Below, piece by piece: positions 41,402-50,357 of a stretch of DNA of 64,000 bases (positions are counted from its first letter, which is position 1; each line of letters begins with the position of its first letter). The position numbers and the translations under genes are program-made. The notes below the pieces were generated by a model that had not been told where the DNA came from, searched no databases, and saw only the letters and a list, made by a program, of their open reading frames with translations. This DNA comes from Gammaproteobacteria bacterium. GTDB lineage: Bacteria; Pseudomonadota; Gammaproteobacteria; Steroidobacterales; Steroidobacteraceae. Location: assembly GCA_025357835.1 (NCBI GenBank), contig JANYLM010000094.1, forward strand, positions 1 through 64,000, in the 5' to 3' direction.

Positions 41402-42385
41402 CTAACCGATTGCCTCTGCAAATCCCCGCTCGGCGATCCAGGCTGCGTTGAACAGCCGCGACTGATACTTCGCTCCGCCGTCGCACAGAATCGTCACTAT
41501 GGTGTGCCCGGGACCCAGCTGTTTGGCGAGAGTCACCGCCGCCGCCACATTGATTCCCGCCGTGCTTCCGAGTAACAAGCCTTCCTCGCGCAGCAGCCTA
41601 TAAACAAAGTGCAAGGTTTGCGCATCCGAGATTCGCAGGGCATCGTCGATCTGGGTACCCTCGAGATTCGCGGTGACGCGGCCGGTGCCGATTCCCTCGG
41701 TAATGGACGAACCGCCGTCGGTTTTCAATTCGCCGTCCTTGAAATAGTGATACAGCGCGCTGCCGGGAGGATCGACGAGAACGACGCGAACCGCACTGCA
41801 CTTGGACTTGAGGTATCGGGCAATGCCCGCCAGCGTGCCGCCGGTGCCCGTGGATGCGCAGAAGGCATCGATTCTGCCGTCAGTGTCGCGCCAAATCTCG
41901 GGACCCGTCGATTCGAAATGCGCGTCGCGATTCGCGGTATTGTCGAATTGATTGGCCCAAATGGCGTCTGGAAGCTCCTGCGCTAGACGTCCGGCGACCT
42001 TCTGGTATTGGTTGGGGTTGCTGTAAGGCACGGCTGGCACCTTGCGCAATTGTGCCCCCAGGGCTTCGATGATTTGGTATTTCTCGGCCGCCTGATTGTC
42101 GGGCATCACGATCACGCATTTGTAGCCGCGCGCATTACACACATGCGCCAAGCCTATCCCTGTATTGCCGGCGGTGCCTTCGACCACGGTGCCGCCGGGT
42201 TTTAAAAGCCCGCGCCGCTCGGCGTCCAGAACGATCCATTTCGCGGCGCGATCTTTGACCGATCCGCCGGGGTTCATGAATTCCGCTTTTCCCAGAATCT
42301 CGCAGCCCGTTTCTTCGCTGACATGACGCAGGCGAATCAAGGGGGTATTGCCGATAGCGCCCGTAAACCCGTCACTGATTCCCAT
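41402..42385 (-). CDS. cysK: Cysteine synthase (O-acetylserine sulfhydrylase)
   Basis: Joins sulfide with O-acetylserine to give cysteine, PLP-dependent. I start at ATG 42385, with GGAAGGA six bases upstream, giving 327 residues. PLP lysine is Lys44 (NPGGSVKDRAAKW); GTAGNTGIGLAHV is the family substrate loop (family: TSGNTGI), and STGTGGTLAGIARYLK binds phosphate. In this copy the loop is EGTAGNTG rather than EPTSGNTG, seen in a branch of CysK-like enzymes that includes cystathionine beta-synthase-like relatives, so a different sulfur donor cannot be excluded. It is convergent with cysG. Confidence 0.9.
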   Translation of the reverse strand: MGISDGFTGAIGNTPLIRLRHVSEETGCEILGKAEFMNPGGSVKDRAAKWIVLDAERRGLLKPGGTVVEGTAGNTGIGLAHVCNARGYKCVIVMPDNQAAEKYQIIEALGAQLRKVPAVPYSNPNQYQKVAGRLAQELPDAIWANQFDNTANRDAHFESTGPEIWRDTDGRIDAFCASTGTGGTLAGIARYLKSKCSAVRVVLVDPPGSALYHYFKDGELKTDGGSSITEGIGTGRVTANLEGTQIDDALRISDAQTLHFVYRLLREEGLLLGSTAGINVAAAVTLAKQLGPGHTIVTILCDGGAKYQSRLFNAAWIAERGFAEAIG

Positions 42386-42443
42386 CAATAGTCCTTCCGA
42401 TTTGTCACAGGTCTTCAGAGTAAACGAAGCGTACCCGTCGGCG

Positions 42444-43724
42444 CTACGCCGCCGCAGCCGGCGGCTCTCGCGAAGATTCCCCGCGCAGCTCACGGCGCAT
42501 TGTGGCGACATCCAGCTCGCCGGTCCATTTGGCGACGACCAAGGTCGCAACACCGTTGCCGATCACATTGGTCAGTGCGCGTGCCTCGGACATGAATCTA
42601 TCGATGCCCAGTATCAGCGCCAGGCCGGCCACCGGCAGCGTACCCAGCGAGGACAGCGTCGCGGCCAGCACGATGAAGCCGCTGCCCGTGACGCCGGCGG
42701 CGCCTTTGGAAGTCAGCATCAGCACGGCGAGCAAGGTAAGTTGCTGCAGCAAATCCATCGGCGTGTTCGTGGCTTGTGCGATGAACAAAGTCGCCATCGT
42801 CAGGTAAATCGAGGTGCCGTCGAGATTGAAAGAGTAGCCCGCCGGAATCACCAATCCCACCACGGATTTGGCGGCGCCGGCTTTTTGCAGCTTGGCGATC
42901 ATTCTGGGCAGCACCGACTCCGAGGATGATGTACCCAGAACGATGAGTAATTCGTCGCCGATATATTTGACGAATTGCCAAATACTGAATCCATGGACCC
43001 GCGCCACCAGCCCAAGGGCGCCGAAGATGAACAGCAGACAGGTCGCATAGAAGCAGCCCATCAGTTCACCGAGGGACAGCAGCGAGCCGAATCCGTACTT
43101 GCCGACGGTGAATGCCATGGCGCCGAAAGCGCCCAACGGCGCCAATTTCATGATGACTCCGACAATCCCGAACAACACCTGCGACAAACCCTCGATAAAG
43201 CCCAGCATCAGCGCGCCGCGCTGCGCCAGGCGTTGCAGTGCGAAGCCGAATAGCACCGCAAACAGCAGAACCTGAAGAATCTCGCCCTTGGCAAAGGCAT
43301 CGACGACCGTCGTGGGAATTACGTTGAGTAGGAACTCCGTCACCGACTGCATTTTCTTCGGATCGGTGTACTCCGCCACGGCGGCCGTATCGAGAGTGCG
43401 GGGATCGACGTTCATGCCGCTGCCGGGGTGCAGGACATTCATGACCACCAGGCCCAGGATCAGCGCCACAGTGCTCATGACTTCGAAATAGATGAGCGCC
43501 AAGCCGCCGGTCTTTCCCACCTTCTTCACGTCTTCCACGCCCGCGATGCCCGTGACCACGGTGCAGAAAATCACCGGCGCGATCAGCATCTTGATTAGCT
43601 TGATGAAGGCGTCGCCGCAGGGCTTCATCGCGGCGCCAGCTTGTGGATACAAAGTACCGAGAAGCACGCCCAACGCGATGGCGACTATGACCTGAAAATA
43701 CAGGGAACGCAGTAAGGGTTTCAC
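42444..43724 (-). CDS. dctA: C4-dicarboxylate/cation symporter DctA type
   Basis: The DAACS family takes up succinate, malate, fumarate or glutamate with protons or sodium. The 426-residue product has eight membrane helices and two hairpins. It has the serine-rich hairpin [11 protein letters not shown] and the helix 7 motif [17 protein letters not shown], then [13 protein letters not shown] and the substrate-site region [28 protein letters not shown]. The RxxTNVxGN motif and overall order favour DctA over GltP. Upstream lies a leader with a hairpin and a palindrome, possible control elements. The cysK gene follows 58 bases downstream in the same direction. Confidence 0.9.
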   Translation of the reverse strand: MKPLLRSLYFQVIVAIALGVLLGTLYPQAGAAMKPCGDAFIKLIKMLIAPVIFCTVVTGIAGVEDVKKVGKTGGLALIYFEVMSTVALILGLVVMNVLHPGSGMNVDPRTLDTAAVAEYTDPKKMQSVTEFLLNVIPTTVVDAFAKGEILQVLLFAVLFGFALQRLAQRGALMLGFIEGLSQVLFGIVGVIMKLAPLGAFGAMAFTVGKYGFGSLLSLGELMGCFYATCLLFIFGALGLVARVHGFSIWQFVKYIGDELLIVLGTSSSESVLPRMIAKLQKAGAAKSVVGLVIPAGYSFNLDGTSIYLTMATLFIAQATNTPMDLLQQLTLLAVLMLTSKGAAGVTGSGFIVLAATLSSLGTLPVAGLALILGIDRFMSEARALTNVIGNGVATLVVAKWTGELDVATMRRELRGESSREPPAAAA

Positions 43725-43759
43725 GCGGCGAATTTAAGCGATTCGGATAGGGAGGGTTA

Positions 43760-43788
43760 ATAAAAGAATCCCCGGACTTGCCGGGGAA
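43760..43788 (-). terminator. Hairpin with T-rich tail in dctA leader (terminator or attenuator)
   Basis: On the minus strand CCCCGG-CAAGT-CCGGGG is followed by ATTCTTTTATTAA. It lies 36-64 bases before the dctA start codon, so transcripts from upstream promoters would meet it first. It may end an unseen short transcript or control dctA. Confidence 0.5.
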
Positions 43789-43802
43789 TTCGAGTGGAAC
43801 TG

Positions 43803-43824
43803 GTGTCAGGTAAAAACCCGACAC
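43803..43824. promoter_or_regulatory. 22-bp near-palindrome upstream of dctA
   Basis: GTGTCAGGT-AAAA-ACCCGACAC has nine-base arms with one mismatch. Such dyads are typical dimeric-regulator operators; it lies about 80-100 bases before dctA. The regulator is unknown. Confidence 0.45.
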
Positions 43825-44129
43825 GTCCTTAAATTGGAAGATACGTATGAGGCAATCCCCTCACGTTCCGCCTTGTTTATCTCAATCCAGTGTTGCAACT
43901 AAGTAACGCTGGTTACAAATGCGCGCTGCGTCGACAACTGGATAATAACAGATAGTGTAGATAAATCTAGTGGTTATCGAGCAATGCTTGGAAGTTGCTG
44001 CACTATGTCAACTCTGTCGCCAATTTGTGACATGCAAGCAACAGGTGAGTCGGGCAAGCGGCTCCCGGCGAGTTTGCTTTTAGGCGCCGCTTACTCCAAA
44101 TTCCCTTACCTCATCAGGACAGGGGGCGC

Positions 44130-44549
44130 ATGAAATACCTACATACCATGGTCCGCGTAACGGACATCGAACAGTCGCTGCGCTTCTATCGTGACGCACT
44201 CGGCCTGCGTGAATTATCGCGCCGCGATTACCCCCAGGGGCGTTACACCCTGGTGTTCTTGGCCGCCCCTGGCGACGACGACGCGCAGGTGGAACTCACT
44301 TACAACTGGGACACTGAGAACTACCCCGGCGGCCGCAATTTCGGACATCTGGCGTATGCGGTTGAAGACATCTATGCGATTTGCCAACGCCTGATAGATC
44401 ACGGAGTCACGATCAACCGGCCGCCGCGCGACGGGCGCATGGCCTTCGTGCGCTCGCCGGACAACATATCCATCGAGCTGCTGCAGAAGGGTACGGCGCT
44501 GCCCGCGGCTGAGCCGTGGACCAAGATGCCCAATATCGGCGCCTGGTAG
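44130..44549 (+). CDS. gloA: Lactoylglutathione lyase (glyoxalase I)
   Basis: Converts the methylglyoxal-glutathione adduct to S-lactoylglutathione. The 139-residue product matches E. coli GloA in length and has the four metal ligands: His5 (YLHTMVRV), Glu55 (VELTYNW), His73 (NFGHLAYAV) and Glu116 (ISIELLQKG). RFYRDALGLRELSRRDYP is the usual glutathione-binding start. The short form with no insert predicts a Ni2+-dependent enzyme. It needs glutathione, and gshA is encoded at 57360-58940. Confidence 0.95.
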   Translation: MKYLHTMVRVTDIEQSLRFYRDALGLRELSRRDYPQGRYTLVFLAAPGDDDAQVELTYNWDTENYPGGRNFGHLAYAVEDIYAICQRLIDHGVTINRPPRDGRMAFVRSPDNISIELLQKGTALPAAEPWTKMPNIGAW

Positions 44550-44614
44550 CTGCCACTCGTCTTTCCGCTCGCGCAGCGAGCGCCCAAAGGACGGCACCGC
44601 CGCGTTCGCGCCGA

Positions 44615-46450
44615 CTAGAACATTTCCGACGCGTCCGGAGTTTTGATATCGACCTTGGTGCGCGACGGAATATGATCGCCAGTGATCATTTCGGCGTAGG
44701 CCTGTCCGGGACCGACCATGGGGTAGACGCCGGCGTCCGGATCGATCATCACCTCGAGGAAGGCGGGGCCTTTGAAACGGATGAACTCGTCGATGACTCG
44801 GGGCACATCGGACTTCTTGTCGAGACGCACGGCGTATTTGAAGCCATCGGCCTGCGCCGCCTTGACAAAGTCCTTGGTGTGCAAGCTCTTGTCGCTGGCG
44901 CTGAGACGGCCGCTGTGGAAAAGCTTCTGCCATTGCTTGACCATGCCGTCGCCGCAATTATTGAGTACCACCACTTTAACCGGCAGATCGTAGGTCGTGA
45001 CGGTTTCCATTTCGCCGATATTCATGCGAATGCTTGAATCGCCGTCGATATCGATGACCAAGCGGCTGCGCTGCGCAAACTGGGCGCCAACCGCAGCCGG
45101 CAGGCCGAAACCCATAGTGCCCATGCTGCCCGAAGTCAGCCAGAGCCGCGGGCTGCGGAAATCGAAGTATTGCGCCGACCACATCTGGTGCTGGCCCACG
45201 CCGGTGGTGATGATGGCCTCGCCACGCGTCAGCCGGTTGATTTCCTCTATGACGTAGTAGGGCTGGATCAGAGCGCTGTCGCGATCGTAATTCATGGCGT
45301 ACTTGGAGCGCAGCTCATCGCAGTGCCGGTGCCATTCGGACCAGTCGCGCTTGAAGCCCTTGCGCTTACCGTAGTCCAGCAGGCTGAGCAGGGCATCGTG
45401 CATCAGGCCCACATGACTCCAGTCAACCCGCTTGACCTTGTTGATCTCCGACGCATCGATGTCGAAATGCGCGATAAATTTCGCCCCATGGGCAAACTTT
45501 GTCGGATTGCCGGCGACGCGATCGTCGAAGCGCGCGCCGAGGGCGAGCAAGCAGTCGCAGTCATCGACGGCATAGTTGGCAAAGGCCGCGCCATGCATTC
45601 CGAGCATGCGCATCGACAAGGGGTGCGTGGTATCGACAGCGCCTATCCCCATCAAGGTGGTGACGACAGGCACCGGAAATTCTTTTGAGAATTCATGCAG
45701 CGCGTGCGCAGCGTTGCCGTTGACCACGCCGCCGCCCGCATAGATGAGCGGACGCTTCGCCGCACCCAATGCCGCAAAGAAGTCGGCGCAGGCCGCTTCC
45801 GGCACTTTGCTTTGCTCCAGGCGATTCATTCTCTGCCGGTAGCCGGCCACCGGCAGGCTACCGGTACCATGAAACACGCCTCTCCAATTCTGGACGTCCT
45901 TGGGCACGTCGAGCACCACAGGGCCTGGGCGACCGGTGCGGGCGATTTCGAAGGCCGTGCGTACCGTCGCCTCCAATTTAGTCGGGTCGGTGATCAGGAA
46001 AACATGCTTGGCCACGGCACCCATGATGCTGGGTACGGGCGCTTCCTGGAACGCGTCCGTACCGATGGCCGTCGTGGGGACTTGACCGCAGATCACCACA
46101 ATGGGCACGGAATCGGCCATGGAATCGCGCACCGGTGTCACCATATTAGTGGCGCCTGGGCCTGACGTGACCAGGGCCACACCCACCCTGCCGCTGGCGC
46201 GGGCGAATCCCGCGGCCATGAATCCGGCGCCCTGCTCATTGGCTGGGACGATCAGCGGCATCGAGGCTTGATGGTCTTGGTTGTAGCGAAATACGGCGTC
46301 GTATATCGGCAAAATAGCACCGCCGCTATAGCCGAAAATCGTGTCGACGCCCTCGTCGGCCAGCACCTGCACCAGCATATCCGCACCCGTCATAGTGACG
46401 CCCGCCAGCGGGTGCGCGGCTTGATTTAACATGTCGTAACGGTCTTTCAC
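44615..46450 (-). CDS. ilvB: Acetolactate synthase, large (catalytic) subunit
   Basis: Thiamine-diphosphate enzyme of valine, leucine and isoleucine synthesis. The 611-residue product has the PYR domain (GADMLVQVLADEGVDTIFGYSGGAILPIYDAVF in pieces) with the catalytic Glu in NEQGAGFMAAG, the central FAD domain, and the ThDP/Mg site IDIDGDSSIRMNIGEMETVTTYDLPVKVVVLNN (in pieces, the GDGS-type motif being DGDSS). Length is typical (about 570-600). The usual HEQGA is changed to NEQGA. It faces the small-subunit gene, which lies on the other strand 64 bases away, not in one operon. Confidence 0.94.
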   Translation of the reverse strand: MKDRYDMLNQAAHPLAGVTMTGADMLVQVLADEGVDTIFGYSGGAILPIYDAVFRYNQDHQASMPLIVPANEQGAGFMAAGFARASGRVGVALVTSGPGATNMVTPVRDSMADSVPIVVICGQVPTTAIGTDAFQEAPVPSIMGAVAKHVFLITDPTKLEATVRTAFEIARTGRPGPVVLDVPKDVQNWRGVFHGTGSLPVAGYRQRMNRLEQSKVPEAACADFFAALGAAKRPLIYAGGGVVNGNAAHALHEFSKEFPVPVVTTLMGIGAVDTTHPLSMRMLGMHGAAFANYAVDDCDCLLALGARFDDRVAGNPTKFAHGAKFIAHFDIDASEINKVKRVDWSHVGLMHDALLSLLDYGKRKGFKRDWSEWHRHCDELRSKYAMNYDRDSALIQPYYVIEEINRLTRGEAIITTGVGQHQMWSAQYFDFRSPRLWLTSGSMGTMGFGLPAAVGAQFAQRSRLVIDIDGDSSIRMNIGEMETVTTYDLPVKVVVLNNCGDGMVKQWQKLFHSGRLSASDKSLHTKDFVKAAQADGFKYAVRLDKKSDVPRVIDEFIRFKGPAFLEVMIDPDAGVYPMVGPGQAYAEMITGDHIPSRTKVDIKTPDASEMF

Positions 46451-46514
46451 GATGAAAGACTAGCAGTTCTCGCCCTGGCGCCCAAGTGCCGCCCTCCCGT
46501 ATGCTTGTCGGCCC

Positions 46515-47015
46515 ATGCGCCACCTCATAGCAATACTCCTGCAAAATGAAGCGGGCGCGCTCACGCGCGTTACCGGCCTGATATCCTCTCGCGGCTACAA
46601 CATCGAATCTCTGTCGGTTGCCCCCACCAATGATCCCACCGTATCGCGGGTCACTTTGGTCACCATAGGCTCAGACCACGTCATTGCGCAGATCAATGCC
46701 CAGCTCTTGAAGCTGGTCGATGTAGTGGCGGTCGAGGACATGACCAGCGGCGACACGCTCGCCCGCGAATTGCTGCTGATCAAGCTGCAGATCGCGGCCG
46801 AGCACGTCGAGGCCGTCGACGCATTGCTGCGCCGCGTCGGCGGCAGAGCGCTGTCCGCCAACCCCTCGAGCTACATCGTGGAACTCACCAGCACTGAAAC
46901 CGAGATCGGCGAATTCATAGCCAATGTCGCCGCATTCGGCGAAATCGTCGAAGTCGTACGCAGCGGCGTATTAGGGATAGCCCGTGCCAACCCGCGCCTA
47001 CATGTGGTCAAGTGA
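46515..47015 (+). CDS. ilvH: Acetolactate synthase, small (regulatory) subunit
   Basis: The 166-residue product starts with an ACT domain (MRHLIAILLQNEAGALTRVTGLISSRGYNIESLSVAPTNDPTVSRVT in pieces; ILLQNEAGAL holds the valine-binding Asn and Gly). The small-subunit C-terminal domain follows with MTSGDTLARELLLIKL and ending GVLGIARANP. It restores full activity and feedback inhibition by valine to the large subunit. It is transcribed opposite to the large-subunit gene with a shared 64-base promoter region, which is unusual. Confidence 0.95.
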   Translation: MRHLIAILLQNEAGALTRVTGLISSRGYNIESLSVAPTNDPTVSRVTLVTIGSDHVIAQINAQLLKLVDVVAVEDMTSGDTLARELLLIKLQIAAEHVEAVDALLRRVGGRALSANPSSYIVELTSTETEIGEFIANVAAFGEIVEVVRSGVLGIARANPRLHVVK

Positions 47016-47116
47016 GCGCGCCGATCACGATGACCTGAGCGTGCGGACGGCGACTGCCGCCGCCGGCGGTCGAACGCCCCGAAACAGTTCAATTCAATTT
47101 TAAGGACATTTGCCCC

Positions 47117-47638
47117 ATGCCTGAAATCGAAGTCACACCCGAGCACGCTGCCGATCCCGATACACGCCGTGTCGGAATTATGGTGGGTGTGGTCGGTATC
47201 TTCCTGTCGGTTGTCACCATCGCCTCGCATCGCGCGCATACCGATGCGGTCATCCATAGAACCGAGGCGAACGATGAGTGGGCCTACTATCAGGCCAAGA
47301 AGAATAGGGAATACACCAGCGAGGTGGCAGTGACTCTACTGCACACCCTGGGCACGGACCCCGCCAAGCTGGATGTGCCGATTCAGAAACTCGAGGCCGC
47401 GCACGCCAAATATTCTACGGACGCCGAGAAGATCCAGGAGGAGGCCAAAGCGAAAGACGAAGAGACCAAGCTCGAAGAGCGCCGCGCACTGCGCTTCGAC
47501 ATCGGCGAGGGATTCCTGGAGCTCGGCCTGGTGTTGTGTTCCTTATATTTTTTGGCGCGCAAGATTTTTTTCCCACTCTTCGGCTTAGCTGCAGCCCTGT
47601 TCGGCACCGCGATGGGGATTTGGGGTTTCCTGCTTTGA
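47117..47638 (+). CDS. DUF4337 membrane protein
   Basis: The 173-residue product has an N-terminal membrane helix (GIMVGVVGIFLSVVTIASHRAH), a long charged helix likely to be a coiled coil (about residues 45-125, DEWAYYQAKKNREYTSEVAVTLLHTL then EEAKAKDEETKLEERRALRFDIGEG) and two C-terminal membrane helices. The pattern is DUF4337, whose role is unknown. AATTTTAAGGACATTTGCCCC before the ATG gives a ribosome site. The next gene begins inside its stop codon (TTGA), so both belong together. Confidence 0.88.
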   Translation: MPEIEVTPEHAADPDTRRVGIMVGVVGIFLSVVTIASHRAHTDAVIHRTEANDEWAYYQAKKNREYTSEVAVTLLHTLGTDPAKLDVPIQKLEAAHAKYSTDAEKIQEEAKAKDEETKLEERRALRFDIGEGFLELGLVLCSLYFLARKIFFPLFGLAAALFGTAMGIWGFLL

Positions 47639-48150
47639 GCAAACCGCCCGCGCTTCGCCGCGCCTACGCGCTTGCGGTACTGAGCATGGCGGCGACGCTG
47701 GCCGCAGAGTGCGCCGGCGCCACCGCAGAAACACCGGTGCGGATAGAAGCGCGCTCCGCCGATTTCCTGGCGGTAGGGGTGGTGCATGACGATCGGATGA
47801 CCATTCATCTCAGTCGTGCAATAGATAACGCGCCCGTGCGCGACGCCGCGGTGACGGTGGTGCTGCGCGGCGCCGCCCACCCGGCCACCGCCGAAACCGA
47901 CGGCAGCTTCACGCTGCGGACGAAAGACCTCACGCTGCCGGGCACGGCGGCGGTCGAATTTCAAGTGGTGCAGGCGGCGGGGCGCGAAAGCCTCAAGGGC
48001 ACGTTGCAGGTCGCTGCCGACGCCGACTTAAGGCAGGACAAGAACTCCGCGCGACAGCTGTGGTGGTGGGTGCTTAATTTCGCCGTGTGCTTCGGCTTCC
48101 TATGGCTGTATTCGCGGCGGCGCAAGGCTAGGGAAGGTACCGACGCCTAG
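47635..48150 (+). CDS. Exported protein with C-terminal membrane anchor, unknown function
   Basis: The start is TTG 47635, overlapping the stop of the DUF4337 gene, giving 171 residues. A signal peptide (about residues 1-30) leads to a carboxypeptidase-regulatory-like beta domain (TIHLSRAIDNAPVRDAAVTVVLRG, then TAETDGSFTLRTKDLTLPG) and a C-terminal membrane helix (LWWWVLNFAVCFGFLWLYSRRRK). This arrangement suits a periplasmic domain held by the inner membrane. I find no match to a named family. Its TAG and that of the convergent BamA-like gene share the same CTAG. Confidence 0.7.
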   Translation: MSKPPALRRAYALAVLSMAATLAAECAGATAETPVRIEARSADFLAVGVVHDDRMTIHLSRAIDNAPVRDAAVTVVLRGAAHPATAETDGSFTLRTKDLTLPGTAAVEFQVVQAAGRESLKGTLQVAADADLRQDKNSARQLWWWVLNFAVCFGFLWLYSRRRKAREGTDA

Positions 48151-49826
48151 AAGCTTTGCATGGTTTGCACCAAGAATTGGAATTTCTGGATCCCAGCGAT
48201 ATTGTTGAGCGGAAATGCGAAATCGACGTGCAGCACATTGCCGAGGCCGGTGCGTGTATTGCCCAGCCTCAAGCCGAACCCTACGTCTCGCAGCAACCCT
48301 GGATCGCTGTTGCCAATGATGCCGCGCCCCCAGGTACGGCCCACGTCGGCGAAAATTGCGCCCCCCACCCGCGCCAAGCGAAATGGGTACCAATCGGTAT
48401 AGAATCGCTGCTCCACGGTCAGCAGAGCCCGAGATGTGCCGGACTCGTAGCGCAATGGATAACCCCGTAGGCCGTTGTCGCCGCCAAGCAGCACTTGCAT
48501 ATCATGATCCAGCGAATCGGTGACCCTCCCAGAGATTCCCGCGAAAAGCAGCCAATCGCTGCGCCACCTCCAATAGTATTTAGCCGCGGCATCGGCGATC
48601 AAATTGCGCGCGTGGCCGTCTTCCAGGCGAGATGAGAAGTCGCCGGTAAGGAAAAGCTGCTGCAGCTCGGTCAGTTCGATTCCGCGTAGGGCTTTTGTGG
48701 TAAGCATGATTGCCTTGCGATCCGCGCCGAACGCGGAATTCGACAAACCCATTTCGGCCGTGACCTCGGTGCCGAAATACAAATCCTCGGTGCGGCCGAT
48801 CTGATTCTCGTCACCGACCTTTTTATACTTGTCCTGCAGAAAATCGAATCCAACGAAGGGGTAGGAGAGAGTTCGATCCGGCGGCAGCTGCCGAGCCGGC
48901 AGTGAAGCAGCCGGCGTCGGCAAAAACAAATTGCGGTCGTAGCGCATGCCGAATGTAATGCGCCGGGTCCAGCCGTCGGCCAAGCCGCCGGAAATGCCGC
49001 CGCTCAGTTCGTACGAAGTTTCATTGTCGTTGAATTGATCGACGATATCGCCGCGGTTGTAGCGGGAAATCGCGCGGTCGTATTTCACGGCCGTAATCTT
49101 CGCGCTCCACGGCGCATCCAGCGAATAAAAGGGTCGGATAACTTGCAATGATCGCTGCGAACCATCGCTGGAATTGACATATGTGAGCGCCGAGGTCCAC
49201 CTGGAGCCGAACACATTCGGATCGGTCCAGGCCAGGGTGTCACTGGTGCGATCGACGGTGCTGCCGCGCGACACCTGCAACGCCTTTCCCCAGCCCAGGA
49301 AATTCGTGTCCTGTAGATTAAAGTTGGTGCTATTGGACCCCCCCGCGCGGCCGAACGAAATGCCCGGACTCAAGGTCCAGACATCCTTGGTGATGACCTT
49401 AACGTCCACCTTGCCGTCGGTATAGCGCACGGGCACTACCCGAGCGTCGTAAACATAGGTAAGCAGGCGCAACGTCCGCTCGGTTTCCGCAAGCTTGCGC
49501 GCGCTGTATCTATCGCCGATTGCAATCAGCAGCTGCGCCTTGACGGTCGACACCTTGGTGCGTATGTGCAGGTGGTTCGCAAGCCGGAATAGCCCGTTGC
49601 GCTCCCGGGCATCGCTTTCGTTGAATATATTGCGGATATCAATATCGATATTGCCGATGACGGCACCGGCGGCTTCCAACTCGCTATCGCTGGGCAGGTC
49701 CGCGGGACGCAGCTCCTCGATACGCGTGTGTTCTTGGTCGGTGAATTTCGCCGCAAGCCCGGATTCGGAAATCGACGCGGCGAGTACCGTGAAAACAATC
49801 AGCCGACAACCGTCGGATAAGTTCAT
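48147..49826 (-). CDS. BamA/TamA-family (Omp85) outer-membrane protein
   Basis: The 559-residue product has a signal peptide (about 1-25), a POTRA-like N-terminal domain (about 35-150, including LIAIGDRYSARKLAETERTLRLLTYVYDARV and VRYTDGKVDVKVITKD) and a beta barrel. The barrel holds the Omp85 loop-6 motif in LLGGDNGLRGYPLRY and ends with phenylalanine, as outer-membrane proteins do. It is shorter than BamA (about 800) and TamA (577), with a single POTRA-like unit. Such proteins insert or export other proteins or lipids; the client is unknown, and no partner of TamB type is adjacent. Confidence 0.85.
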   Translation of the reverse strand: MNLSDGCRLIVFTVLAASISESGLAAKFTDQEHTRIEELRPADLPSDSELEAAGAVIGNIDIDIRNIFNESDARERNGLFRLANHLHIRTKVSTVKAQLLIAIGDRYSARKLAETERTLRLLTYVYDARVVPVRYTDGKVDVKVITKDVWTLSPGISFGRAGGSNSTNFNLQDTNFLGWGKALQVSRGSTVDRTSDTLAWTDPNVFGSRWTSALTYVNSSDGSQRSLQVIRPFYSLDAPWSAKITAVKYDRAISRYNRGDIVDQFNDNETSYELSGGISGGLADGWTRRITFGMRYDRNLFLPTPAASLPARQLPPDRTLSYPFVGFDFLQDKYKKVGDENQIGRTEDLYFGTEVTAEMGLSNSAFGADRKAIMLTTKALRGIELTELQQLFLTGDFSSRLEDGHARNLIADAAAKYYWRWRSDWLLFAGISGRVTDSLDHDMQVLLGGDNGLRGYPLRYESGTSRALLTVEQRFYTDWYPFRLARVGGAIFADVGRTWGRGIIGNSDPGLLRDVGFGLRLGNTRTGLGNVLHVDFAFPLNNIAGIQKFQFLVQTMQSF

Positions 49827-49838
49827 CCGATGCGGCGC

Positions 49839-50312
<474 letters not shown>

Positions 50313-50357
50313 CTATAAAGGCCGCCTGATCTTCCGCAGGCAATTCCAAGGAATCCA

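Larger units (their letters stand above)
43725..44129. promoter_or_regulatory. Gene-free control region between dctA and gloA
   Basis: This 405-base divergent region holds no gene that I can support. On the minus strand it has a hairpin with a T-rich tail (43760-43788) and a near-palindrome (43803-43824), both within 100 bases of the dctA start. The middle (43900-44000) is AT-rich and could hold promoters for either side; I could not pick a convincing box pair. Confidence 0.5.
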
